The notes beneath the pieces were generated by a model that was not told the origin of the DNA, searched no databases, and saw only the letters and a program-made list of their open reading frames with translations. Position numbers and translations under genes: made by a program. 64,000 nucleotides of DNA from Pseudobutyrivibrio sp. MD2005. Lineage in GTDB: Bacteria; Bacillota; Clostridia; Lachnospirales; Lachnospiraceae. Of the stretch, positions 16,563-24,900 are shown one piece after another (the stretch's first letter is position 1; every line of letters starts with the position of its first letter). The stretch covers positions 1 to 64,000 of the forward strand of contig NZ_JHXE01000021.1 in assembly GCF_000621865.1 (NCBI RefSeq), read 5' to 3'.

Positions 16563-16644
16563 AGTGACCCCTCCTTTTGTGCGATATTAGTATTTATTAT
16601 ATTCTATATTTTTGTGTAAAAAATATCTATAGATTCTTTCTTTT

Positions 16645-19584
16645 CTACAAATCAGCATCAACTAATTCTAGCAGTTCTTCAGCAGCCTTCTCATTCTCAA
16701 TCCTGATTAGATTATCCCAAACATCAGCTTTTCCAAGTAAATTCATTCCGCCGTGCCAAACAATATTTCTATCTATCACAGCAAAATGTTCATTTTCCTT
16801 TTTCTCTAATCTGACATATATTCCCGCCTGACGCATTTCATCATGCATGGCATATAAATCTATCACATCTCCATAGCCGACCTCTTCTGGCGATAAAGTT
16901 ATTACTGTTATTTCGACTCCCGCTTCTTGTCTTGCTTTCACAAGCTCAACCATCCTTTCGACTTTATCGGCTCGTAAAAGTGGGCTTGAAATCACTATTT
17001 CTTTATTAGCTTCAACTAAATCTCTCGCAAATGTTTCATAATAATCTTTATTGTCAAATATCATATTTGTCTTTTGTTTATCCGTCCTAATATCAGAAAT
17101 AATTTTGTATCCAAGTCTTTTATATGTATGCAGCCTACTTCTATATTGTCGATTAAAAAATTTTATATGAGAATCCACATAATCATAAACTATTACCTCA
17201 TTTTTCCCATCACAGGCTCTGCTAAGTCGTCCAACATATTGCGTTAATTTCCCTTCAAATTTAACCGGTGCAGCAAGCATCAGTGTATCTAATCTTGGAC
17301 AATTAAAACCTTCTCCAACCATTGAACCTGTAGCAATGACAATAACAGATTCATCTGAAGGTATTTTATCTAACTCAAGTTTAACACGATTGTTTTCTTT
17401 TGCAGATTGGTCTCCATATATCAATAATACATGTTTTGCATGACCACTTAGTGCTTTCTCTAAAATTTCCACATGTTTCTTTCTCTTTACAAGTATAAGC
17501 GTAGTTCTGCCCTCTTTTACACATAAATCAACATCGGTTACAATCTGATTAGTTCTATCTACTGACGATACAATCAACTCATCCGCTTCATGTATAGTTA
17601 AATCTTTTCCTGATATGTTTACAACTCTTGTAAATCGTGGGTATACGAATCGCTCTATTCCTTGTGCTTCAGCTTGTTCCTTTGGTGTATATTCATGTCG
17701 TATTGGCCCTAAAAGCATATAATTTATTTGTTCGAGTTTATCACTTCTCTGAGGTGTTGCAGATACGCCATATACGTATTTTGATTTTACTTTATTCAAT
17801 ACTGCTGTAGCCTGGTTAGATGCGGCATGATGACACTCATCCATTATTACCAAGCCATAGTCATTTATCCTGTCAAAGAATTGCCCCTTCTTATATGCAG
17901 ACCCAACCATTGCAATATCAATTATCCCTGTGGTCTTGTCTACACCAGATGATAATGTACCAATTACTAAGTCACGCCTTTTTTCGCGACCGGTTTTTGT
18001 GTAATATACAGGCGGTTTTTCATCCACAATTAAAAACCTGTTTAGCTCATCCACCCATTGTTGTAAAAGACTTGCGCTTTCTATAAGAATTAATGTATTT
18101 ACTTTACGTTTTGATATGATATACGCAGAAACTACCGTTTTTCCAAAAGCAGTAGCAGCACTTAGTATTCCTTCGTCATATTTTAATAAATTATCCATCG
18201 CAACCTTTTGCTCGGGTTTAAGTTGTCCATTAAAACTCACTCTGATTGGTTTACCAATCTGACGATTGTCTTCGATATCATATTCAATTCCTGCCTGCTT
18301 GCATTTATCAATAATTTTATCTTTTAATCCACGAGGAACTCTAATAAATCCATTTTCATCTTTTCCTAAATATATAGTTCTAAAGTTGTAATAATTAGAA
18401 TGACCAAGACGCTTGTTTTTATAGAATTCTGGATTATCTATAGTAGCCAATCTTCTGATACAATTCGCTAAACGTGGCATTATGTTTAAAGTATCAACAT
18501 ATATGCCATCTTCTTGAACCATATGTAATGTACCACCAACAACATCCGCTTTGATTAATCTATCTTCTTGCTGCCATGGTTTTAGTTCGCCCCTCCTCAA
18601 TATTACTTTATTGATTAGCGATGTACCCAACCATTCTTGTAGATATTTTTCAATCTCAGATTTCGATATTTTTCTTGCGCTTAACAAGGCTTGCCACTGA
18701 TCACTATATGCATTCCAATTCTCATCAACAAATGCACTATTGCCATCCTTCAATGCTTGTCCTTGCAACGGCAGAGCTACAAGATTCCCTAGTTTACTCA
18801 ATACATCTTGCGAAGGATACATTCTATCGTAAAATTTAAAAGATGTAAGATTAACCTCTGATGCCCCTTTTTCCAATAATGCAAATCCAAAATTTCGGGC
18901 TAGACTTGCCGGAACTTGCTCATTGAATAATATCCATACATGGGCACCTCTACCAGACCTAGAACGCTCCACCAGGGCATCAATACCGCATTGTTTACAT
19001 ATTTCTCGAAGTGAATCGACTTCTGTCTTCCATTCCTCATTAGTATTCGCATCATCATTTTTATAAGAGTCCTTTGCATGATTATCAAAGTCAAACACTA
19101 AAAAACGACACACATCCCCCGGTAATAAAGGATATGCGCCGATAACGTCTGTACAATCTTCTCTTTTTCCAATTAAGTGATTTAATATGATATTTGCATT
19201 AAGCCTCTCCCATCTTTTACCAGGACAATCTTCGTCACAAAATACCTTCTCTCCTGCAGCCTTCGGACAAACAGCTGCATCCCATCTATTCTTACACTGA
19301 GGAAAATATCCACCATTCTTCCCTCTTCTGGCATAAACATCCTCACGTCCCCAAAATCTACCATAGAATTCTTTCGCCATTTGCAAAGTAGGATTCATTG
19401 GTATGATTCTTGCGCCTTGATCCTCGTCATATTCGTCAGATACATCGTTCGTTGAAATTGTTATGTTATCAGTGATTTCAATGTTATTTGAATGCAAAAG
19501 AGCCTTAAGCTCTTTATTCTCGCGCTGCAAATTTCTTATTATTCTGCGTAATGTATCTAGGGTATGGCTTGATGGGTTAAACAT
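16645..19584 (-). CDS. TOTE-type primase + SF2 helicase + PLD-like protein
   Basis: 979 residues. A short coiled coil (about 10-32) precedes a Cys cluster (C97, C106, C116, C120). Next is an archaeo-eukaryotic-primase-like domain with D165/D167 in FLVFDFD and H215 in GRGAHVW, then LVALPLQGQ. An SF2 helicase follows: AATAFGKT at about 476-483, DECH at 582-585, SATP at 608-611 and QYVGRLSRA later. The C-terminal 140 residues are PLD-like, but the HKD motif reads HFAVID, lacking the lysine, so nuclease activity is doubtful. Domain order matches proteins annotated as TOTE conflict-system primases, thought to act in defence or DNA conflict. That role is inferred. Confidence 0.82.
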   Translation of the reverse strand: MFNPSSHTLDTLRRIIRNLQRENKELKALLHSNNIEITDNITISTNDVSDEYDEDQGARIIPMNPTLQMAKEFYGRFWGREDVYARRGKNGGYFPQCKNRWDAAVCPKAAGEKVFCDEDCPGKRWERLNANIILNHLIGKREDCTDVIGAYPLLPGDVCRFLVFDFDNHAKDSYKNDDANTNEEWKTEVDSLREICKQCGIDALVERSRSGRGAHVWILFNEQVPASLARNFGFALLEKGASEVNLTSFKFYDRMYPSQDVLSKLGNLVALPLQGQALKDGNSAFVDENWNAYSDQWQALLSARKISKSEIEKYLQEWLGTSLINKVILRRGELKPWQQEDRLIKADVVGGTLHMVQEDGIYVDTLNIMPRLANCIRRLATIDNPEFYKNKRLGHSNYYNFRTIYLGKDENGFIRVPRGLKDKIIDKCKQAGIEYDIEDNRQIGKPIRVSFNGQLKPEQKVAMDNLLKYDEGILSAATAFGKTVVSAYIISKRKVNTLILIESASLLQQWVDELNRFLIVDEKPPVYYTKTGREKRRDLVIGTLSSGVDKTTGIIDIAMVGSAYKKGQFFDRINDYGLVIMDECHHAASNQATAVLNKVKSKYVYGVSATPQRSDKLEQINYMLLGPIRHEYTPKEQAEAQGIERFVYPRFTRVVNISGKDLTIHEADELIVSSVDRTNQIVTDVDLCVKEGRTTLILVKRKKHVEILEKALSGHAKHVLLIYGDQSAKENNRVKLELDKIPSDESVIVIATGSMVGEGFNCPRLDTLMLAAPVKFEGKLTQYVGRLSRACDGKNEVIVYDYVDSHIKFFNRQYRSRLHTYKRLGYKIISDIRTDKQKTNMIFDNKDYYETFARDLVEANKEIVISSPLLRADKVERMVELVKARQEAGVEITVITLSPEEVGYGDVIDLYAMHDEMRQAGIYVRLEKKENEHFAVIDRNIVWHGGMNLLGKADVWDNLIRIENEKAAEELLELVDADL

Positions 19585-19657
19585 AATTTAATAGTTTCTC
19601 CGTTTCCTTATTTTGATTGCCAGACATTTCACGTTCTAATTCTGCATAATACAATCT

Positions 19658-20692
19658 CTATCTTTGTTTTTCAATAAAGTTGGAAAATCTTGGTAAGAGT
19701 AAGCTAATGTAACCATATTTTGAAGTATCTATAAGGCCTTTTTTATCTAATCTATCACGATATGTAGAAAACAAACTTGATGACATATCTATTTTTTCTC
19801 TCAAGTCTTTAATTTTCATTTCTTCTTTTCCCTCTAAGCCAAGCAATACATTTCGATCCGTTTCAGATAGCCCTGACCATATTTTCTGATAAACATACTC
19901 TTCTAAATATTGTTCATATTCAGGCATTACCTGTTTTAGTGATTTCTCAGGATTTTTCCATTTAACATACCCTAAAACTTGATAAGCAAATGCATATCCT
20001 TTTGTCTCATCCGCCATTTCCTTTGCATATTTATTGTCAATTTTGAAAATCGTTTTATAGCTTTCGACAATTGCTCCCGTATTCAACGGTGAAATATGAA
20101 TCTTTGGAGCACGATATAAAAATGTTAATGATTTCTCATTCTGCAACTGATATATATTTTCATATAGTCCAGTCATTAAAATGTATATTTCTAATTCTTT
20201 TCTAATGTATATCTGAAAAGAGTGAGCTAGAATTCGCATTGATTTATTGTTCGTAACTTCATCCAATAAAACTAGCACTTTTTTACCTTCCTTTTTCAGA
20301 AGATCAAGCATAGTTTCAATAGCCGTATCTATGCTTGTAAATTGCTGACCGCCTTCAACACTAATACCTAATCCAAAGAATGATAAATCAATCTTTGCTT
20401 TTGTAAAAATCAAATGATTTTCCGGTAAATTATATAACTTAGCTGCTAATTGCTCTAGCAGATCAAGTTCTGGATTAAGCTCAATAATTATCCACTTTTT
20501 ATTCTCCGATAACTGTTTTGCAATACTAGTCATTAATACTGTCTTACCAGCACCTCTTACTCCTGTAATCATGTACATCATACAATTAGCTGGTTCAGCA
20601 GTAAAATTTTCCACTACTTCATTAGTCTGCTCAAGTCGCGAAATATATGTTAATGGTTGTTTTCCGAAAGATAATGTAAATGGATTGCTCAT
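19658..20692 (-). CDS. AAA/STAND-like ATPase with C-terminal winged helix
   Basis: 344 residues. Walker A GVRGAGKT at 44-51, Walker B KVLVLLDEV at about 137-145, and a sensor-like MTGLYEN at about 174. The C-terminal part (about 285-340) reads as a winged helix with DLREKIDMSSSLFSTYRDRL then KGLIDTSKYG. Similar ATPases are common next to mobile or defence genes; the function is unknown. GAGGG lies upstream of ATG 20692. It ends 74 bp before the primase-helicase gene, same strand, so the two may be co-transcribed. Five phased TCTATAACT repeats lie directly upstream and may be its operator. Confidence 0.75.
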   Translation of the reverse strand: MSNPFTLSFGKQPLTYISRLEQTNEVVENFTAEPANCMMYMITGVRGAGKTVLMTSIAKQLSENKKWIIIELNPELDLLEQLAAKLYNLPENHLIFTKAKIDLSFFGLGISVEGGQQFTSIDTAIETMLDLLKKEGKKVLVLLDEVTNNKSMRILAHSFQIYIRKELEIYILMTGLYENIYQLQNEKSLTFLYRAPKIHISPLNTGAIVESYKTIFKIDNKYAKEMADETKGYAFAYQVLGYVKWKNPEKSLKQVMPEYEQYLEEYVYQKIWSGLSETDRNVLLGLEGKEEMKIKDLREKIDMSSSLFSTYRDRLDKKGLIDTSKYGYISLLLPRFSNFIEKQR

Positions 20693-20701
20693 TATGTTCC
20701 C

Positions 20702-20770
20702 TCTATAACTTTCAATTTCTTCTATAACTCTCTATAACTTTTTCTTTATTCTATAACTTTCTATAACTTT
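20702..20770. promoter_or_regulatory. Five phased TCTATAACT repeats upstream of the ATPase gene
   Basis: Direct copies of TCTATAACT begin at 20702, 20721, 20731, 20750 and 20760. The intervals are 19, 10, 19 and 10 bp, that is near-integral helix turns in a repeating two-step pattern. They lie between the ATPase ribosome site and its likely promoter. This looks like an operator for a cooperatively binding protein, possibly the winged-helix ATPase itself. CTATAG-type sequences also occur at about 20851-20863. Confidence 0.65.
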
Positions 20771-20934
20771 AGTCAAATATGCCTGTAACAGCTAGAACTA
20801 TAATAATAAATCACTTTGTATTCACATACGAGGAAACCTATAGAACTATAGAAATAGAGATTTTTTTACTTAATATTAGACAGGTGATATATTTTGAGGC
20901 AATAAGAACACTTTTGAGAATTATAAAATTTCTC

Positions 20935-21161
20935 ATTGCATGTATCTTTATATAAATCATTTAATCCATGCAACCCACTTCAGACTAATCTATGTAATTG
21001 CATGTTTTAAGTATACACTGCGCTAAAACATGTAATATCAATGATAAATCAGAGCACAATTGCATGTATGTTTGTGAGATACATTTGATACATGCAAAAA
21101 AACAAAATCCTTTCTTTGAAATTACATGTATCTCAAAGAAAAAGCCTGCCATACGTGCAAT
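20935..21161. repeat. Motif array 3: eight alternating, partly degenerate sites
   Basis: Centres at 20940.5(+), 20968.5(-), 21002.5(+), 21030.5(-), 21064.5(+), 21092.5(-), 21126.5(+) and 21155.5(-). Steps are 28, 34, 28, 34, 28, 34, 29, the same geometry as arrays 1 and 2. Several sites are degenerate (CCATGCAA, ACATGTAA, ACGTGCAA), yet spacing is preserved to the base. It lies between the 3' end of the 165-residue protein gene and the region upstream of the ATPase gene. Confidence 0.9.
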
Positions 21162-21188
21162 GAGTCCAGTATACCGTTTGCGGCTAAA

Positions 21189-21686
21189 TTATAAGCTAAT
21201 TCTTTCCAAAAAGTCTTCAGCATTTGTAATATAAGAATTAGTATTTTTTCTAGAATCACTTACATGCACTTTTCCTGATTCTGCCTTGATAGTGACATAA
21301 CTTCCATCAGGTCTATATATCTTCATTTCTTCGGTAGAATGTTCAAGAAACTCAAATGGATTGTCCATTTTCTTAAGCCTATTTATATCTCGCTCTAACA
21401 TATAAAATTCTATTTCTGTAATATCACGAGGCTTCTTCAATGCCTTATTTCTTGATGAACCATCCTTATTTTTTAATCGATCTGAAAACACTACATCGGA
21501 CCTCATGTCATCCAGCAACTCTTCTATTCCTTTAATATTTGAAATTGGAATTCCCACCAAAACACCTTCTACGATTTTACGATATTCTGCTAAAGAGATT
21601 TCTTTGCTCATACATTCCTTGCTAGCATTCTGTTCGTAGGTAATGCCATCAGCATATTTTAATTTATAGATATAATCAAATTTCAT
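21189..21686 (-). CDS. Uncharacterised protein, paralogue of 28228-28599
   Basis: 165 residues, soluble, no signal peptide. I do not recognise the family. It shares with the protein at 28228-28599 an N-terminal block (start MKFDYIYKLKYADG, then EYRKIVEGVL.GIPISNIKGIEELL) and a C-terminal block (EEMKIYRPDGSYVTIKA.SGKVHVSDSR). The middle 40 or so charged residues (about 66-105) are absent from the shorter paralogue. AAAGGAAAATATAA precedes ATG 21686. It lies between motif array 3 and a terminator hairpin. Two divergent copies in one accessory region suggest a family tied to mobile or defence DNA, but no role can be stated. Confidence 0.7.
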   Translation of the reverse strand: MKFDYIYKLKYADGITYEQNASKECMSKEISLAEYRKIVEGVLVGIPISNIKGIEELLDDMRSDVVFSDRLKNKDGSSRNKALKKPRDITEIEFYMLERDINRLKKMDNPFEFLEHSTEEMKIYRPDGSYVTIKAESGKVHVSDSRKNTNSYITNAEDFLERISL

Positions 21687-21721
21687 TTATATTTTCCTTT
21701 ACATTATCAAACATTTTTTCT

Positions 21722-21760
21722 CAAAAAAATCAAGCTGTAGCAACAGTGCCACAGCCTGAT
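21722..21760 (-). terminator. Terminator downstream of the choloylglycine hydrolase gene
   Basis: On the minus strand ATCAGGCTGTGGC pairs imperfectly with GCTACAGCTTGAT (21729-21760) and runs into TTTTTTTGA. The preceding 21 bases match the hairpin at 43209-43250 at 19 positions, so this is a recurring terminator-like element. Confidence 0.75.
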
Positions 21761-21840
21761 TATACACTATATGTTTTTTCCAAAAACATATCTTTTGTTT
21801 TGCTTAGACTGTTCTGCGTCAATCCCAAAGTTTTAAAGCT

Positions 21841-22788
21841 CTAATTCTCTATCAGCTCCGCACCAACTAAATCATAATCCTCAAGCTTAACACTTCTGAT
21901 AGTAAAATCATCATAGATATTGTAATAATAAGTATTTGTAGCCGCAGAAAATCCACCTGTGTAAATAGTCTTTTCATATGCTCCATCTGCCATTTGGGCG
22001 GCCCCATCTATCATTGCAACACCTGCTAATGTGTGGAAAAGTCTAGCGACGTTTTCTTCTTCTGTTGATTTCTTAGGATAGTGAGTGTTTAAGTAAGCAG
22101 CTCTTACAAATCTGGATGTGGAATAATAATCTCCTGGGATGCCTCTCATTAGCGAGCCTGAGCCAAAAGGCGCAAGCTTTGCAGATTCCCAAATAACTTC
22201 AGCTGGCATGTCACTTGCGAGATTCATATAGTTTCGAAGATTCTCTCGATGCCAATTAAAACCAGGCTGATTTGCCAACACATCCACATCATTATCGTAT
22301 ATTTCCAGTCCTTCCGATGTGTATTCTACAACGATACTTCCTGTCTTATCACCTATTAACCAATGTAGCATGGAAACTGGATATTTATCATTTATAGGTT
22401 TTGCTATTATAGCCACGTTTTGCAAAGACTTTTTCACTTCGTCAAGTGTAGCAAACTGAGATGCTATCCACATAGGGAACTCATAAGCTGCAATATTAGT
22501 CTTGCCTTCAATCTGCTCTGGCTCATAGCTTGCATAACCTGGGAAATTCAGACCTGCTATAGCAAGTCCCGCTTCATTTCCACAATCGAAGTACAAAGGA
22601 ATATTATTCTCAATAATTCCCATACCTATTGTGGCATGCTTAATGTTTAGCATGCCTTGAAAAGCTGAGTTTAGCTGGTACCCTCTAGGTGTAATCAAGA
22701 CCTTCTGGCCATACCCCACTGACCAGTCTAGATTCCTACCAAAGTACATGTTGCCATTTTTGTCATTAAACCTGATTCCTGTACACAT
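21841..22788 (-). CDS. Choloylglycine hydrolase / penicillin-V-acylase family (bile-salt-hydrolase-like)
   Basis: 315 residues from ATG 22788. This start is decided by GGGAGGAG just upstream and by the family's need for Cys2 as N-terminal nucleophile (MCTGIRF); a longer frame upstream would bury it. GRNLDW near residue 17 supplies the Arg and Asp of the active site, with NEAGLAIAGLNFPG at about 80. Length fits the usual 315-330. The enzyme hydrolyses amide bonds of conjugated bile salts or other N-acyl substrates such as penicillin V or homoserine lactones; which one cannot be told. A 36-bp element also found at 24757-24792 abuts its ribosome site. Confidence 0.9.
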   Translation of the reverse strand: MCTGIRFNDKNGNMYFGRNLDWSVGYGQKVLITPRGYQLNSAFQGMLNIKHATIGMGIIENNIPLYFDCGNEAGLAIAGLNFPGYASYEPEQIEGKTNIAAYEFPMWIASQFATLDEVKKSLQNVAIIAKPINDKYPVSMLHWLIGDKTGSIVVEYTSEGLEIYDNDVDVLANQPGFNWHRENLRNYMNLASDMPAEVIWESAKLAPFGSGSLMRGIPGDYYSTSRFVRAAYLNTHYPKKSTEEENVARLFHTLAGVAMIDGAAQMADGAYEKTIYTGGFSAATNTYYYNIYDDFTIRSVKLEDYDLVGAELIEN

Positions 22789-22795
22789 TTTCTCC

Positions 22796-22831
22796 TCCCA
22801 TATAAAGGTATATCCCCTGACATACTGAATA
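22796..22831. repeat. 36-bp repeat, copy 1, abutting the hydrolase ribosome site
   Basis: Matches 24757-24792 at 35 of 36 positions. It lies just upstream of the GGGAGGAG of the choloylglycine hydrolase gene, so it would be in that gene's 5' leader. It may be a shared leader or promoter module, or a scar of duplicated DNA. Confidence 0.75.
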
Positions 22832-22980
22832 GCAGATTTTCTGCCATCAATAGCATCAGGGGATATAAACCTCTTGCTGTATAATCCTGTAAATAAGATA
22901 TCAGGAATAATTATATCTGACAATACAAAAGTAATGAATTTTACACAACGTTCACAATTAATTTTTCCTAGAAATCTTTA

Positions 22981-23058
22981 CTAGCCGCAGCACTTTTTAT
23001 ATTTCTTTCCCGAGCCACATGGACAAGGATCATTTGGATACACCTTATCAACCAGCCA
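22981..23058 (-). pseudogene. SEC-C zinc-motif remnant
   Basis: On the minus strand a 25-codon frame reads WLVDKVYPNDPCPCGSGK then KYKKCCG and a TAG stop. CPCGSGKKYKKCC is the metal-binding SEC-C motif found at the end of SecA and of many small proteins. The frame is open only from 23058 and has no start codon or ribosome site. It is out of frame with the DUF1703 gene that ends at 23073. This is the tail of a lost gene. Confidence 0.75.
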
Positions 23059-23072
23059 CTATTATTAAGACA

Positions 23073-24671
23073 CTAATTATCTACAATAACAGAATCTATG
23101 CATCGTTTATCCTTATCTGTTGAAAAATTCAGACCTACCTTTATGATTTTGTAGCCCGCAAGTGTCTTATCATAATATTTCTGATCGTACTTTTTATCAT
23201 TAATTTGAGCCATCGCTTCTTCAGCGGTCTTATCAATTTTACACTCTATGACATATATATTTTTACCAGCTTCTAATACTGCATCTATCCTTCCAGTATT
23301 TGTCATACTTTCAGCATCAAGTACCATACCGCACATCTTAAATGTCAAATACATTAATGACTGATAGTATTTTTCATATTTTAATTGAATAGCATATGGT
23401 ATACTTGCAAAAAGTCCATTTAAAACTTTTATCATCTTATCAACATCACCATCATAGGCTGCATTTTGAATATTAGATGCTATAGAGTTTATTTCTACTA
23501 TAGACTTATCTAAATACACAGATGCCAAATCTGTTTCAAAAGACATTTGTACTTCTTTGTTAGGATACACCAATTTGTATGTAGGCATATTACTACGCTC
23601 ATCTCTATCACCAATGGTTAGGTATCCTGTTTGAAACAACAATTGTGTTATCGTTTGCACATCCACACTATTCTCACTAAGCGCCATTAAATCAAAAGAG
23701 TTGAATGATATGTCTGTAACCAACGCATTTTGTATACTCTCAAGAGTAATTTTCTGTTTTCTAGCGTAGTTTACTAGCATTACTGGTGTTGCTGTTCCAT
23801 ACCAATAATTTCCAAAAGTATAGTTTTCTGTGAAGAAGCGTCCAACAGACACTGGATTGTATACTTTTACACCGTCAAAAGTAAATTTAAATCCATCATA
23901 CCAAGAGGCCAATTCTTCAATCATTTCATCAATAGAATAGCTATTCTTTTCCGCAGCTGCAATAATATATTCATTAAAATTATATCTTAACTCATCTTCA
24001 TTATATCCAACTGCATCAGAATATTTTTCGCTTCTAGAGATGTCTATTAGGTTGTTTAATTTACTAAAAATGGATACCTGACTAGCTTTAGTGATTCCCG
24101 TGATAAAAACAAAGCGTTCCATGGATTCGTATCCTTTTATCATCTGATAAAAAGCTTCCATAGTTCTGCTAATAAGTTTTACACCTTTTCCATCTTCCAA
24201 ATTATTTGTGATAGGCCTGTCATATTCATCCACAAGTATAACAACACCTTTTGAATACTTGTTATACAATGCCTTTATTAATTCACCAAACATTATTGCT
24301 GGTGAGCTACCTGCAATTTCTACATCATAGCTCTTAGCGATTCCAGTCATTTCAAGCTTGAGCCACTCTTCCAGATTTGCGACAGTTGAACTATCACTTC
24401 GTCCGAAATCTATATGTATTACTGGATATTCCTCCCAAGAATAGTCTTTATCACTGATATACAACTCCTTAAATAACTCTTTTTCAGCCTTAAATACTGC
24501 CTCTAGAGTACTCACTGTCAAACTTTTCCCAAAGCGACGTGGGCGCGAAAAGAAAAATTGTCCAAATGGCTCTTTCACCATCTCGTATATATATTTAGTT
24601 TTATCCACATATAAATAATCTGATTCAATAATATTCTTGAATGTAGATATTGATGTGCTTATTCTTTTCAT
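23073..24671 (-). CDS. AAA-ATPase-like / PD-(D/E)XK nuclease protein (DUF1703 type)
   Basis: 532 residues. The N-terminal AAA-ATPase-like domain has the family Walker-A variant SRPRRFGKSLT at about 42-52, then a LVDEYDRP Walker-B-like motif near 145. The C-terminal domain has the PD-(D/E)XK pattern: D463 in GRIDAVLEAG and E477/K479 in VIECKID. Very common in multiple copies in Bacteroidetes and Lachnospiraceae; the physiological role is not established, with defence or mobile-DNA functions suggested. ATG 24671 has GAGGAA 12 bases upstream. A copy of the 36-bp repeat lies 86 bp upstream, in its probable promoter region. Confidence 0.85.
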   Translation of the reverse strand: MKRISTSISTFKNIIESDYLYVDKTKYIYEMVKEPFGQFFFSRPRRFGKSLTVSTLEAVFKAEKELFKELYISDKDYSWEEYPVIHIDFGRSDSSTVANLEEWLKLEMTGIAKSYDVEIAGSSPAIMFGELIKALYNKYSKGVVILVDEYDRPITNNLEDGKGVKLISRTMEAFYQMIKGYESMERFVFITGITKASQVSIFSKLNNLIDISRSEKYSDAVGYNEDELRYNFNEYIIAAAEKNSYSIDEMIEELASWYDGFKFTFDGVKVYNPVSVGRFFTENYTFGNYWYGTATPVMLVNYARKQKITLESIQNALVTDISFNSFDLMALSENSVDVQTITQLLFQTGYLTIGDRDERSNMPTYKLVYPNKEVQMSFETDLASVYLDKSIVEINSIASNIQNAAYDGDVDKMIKVLNGLFASIPYAIQLKYEKYYQSLMYLTFKMCGMVLDAESMTNTGRIDAVLEAGKNIYVIECKIDKTAEEAMAQINDKKYDQKYYDKTLAGYKIIKVGLNFSTDKDKRCIDSVIVDN

Positions 24672-24756
24672 AAAGCTAACTATTCCTCTTCAGTTTATCA
24701 ATGGGCAATATCGCCTTTACATTATAGCACATATCAACATTTTATTTTACATCTCT

Positions 24757-24792
24757 TCCCATATAAAGGTATATCACCTGACATACTGAATA
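24757..24792. repeat. 36-bp repeat, copy 2, upstream of the DUF1703 gene
   Basis: Second copy of the element at 22796-22831, in the same orientation relative to a minus-strand gene, about 86 bp from that gene's start. The single difference is C to A. Confidence 0.75.
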
Positions 24793-24797
24793 CTATT

Positions 24798-24900
24798 TTA
24801 ATAACAATACATATCCTCTCCCGTAATCAAACGCGATTCCTTTGACTCAAATTCAAAGCCGTTTATTGTAATGGGGGCAGGCACCAATGTTCCTTCTAAA
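24798..24900 (-). pseudogene. Unidentified coding remnant after the SWIM gene
   Basis: On the minus strand, in a different frame from the SWIM gene end, an open stretch reads EGTLVPAPITINGFEFESKE, continues SRLITGEDMYCY and ends TAA at 24798. It has protein-like composition but no start or ribosome site of its own. I do not recognise the family. Probably the tail of a lost gene. Confidence 0.3.
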
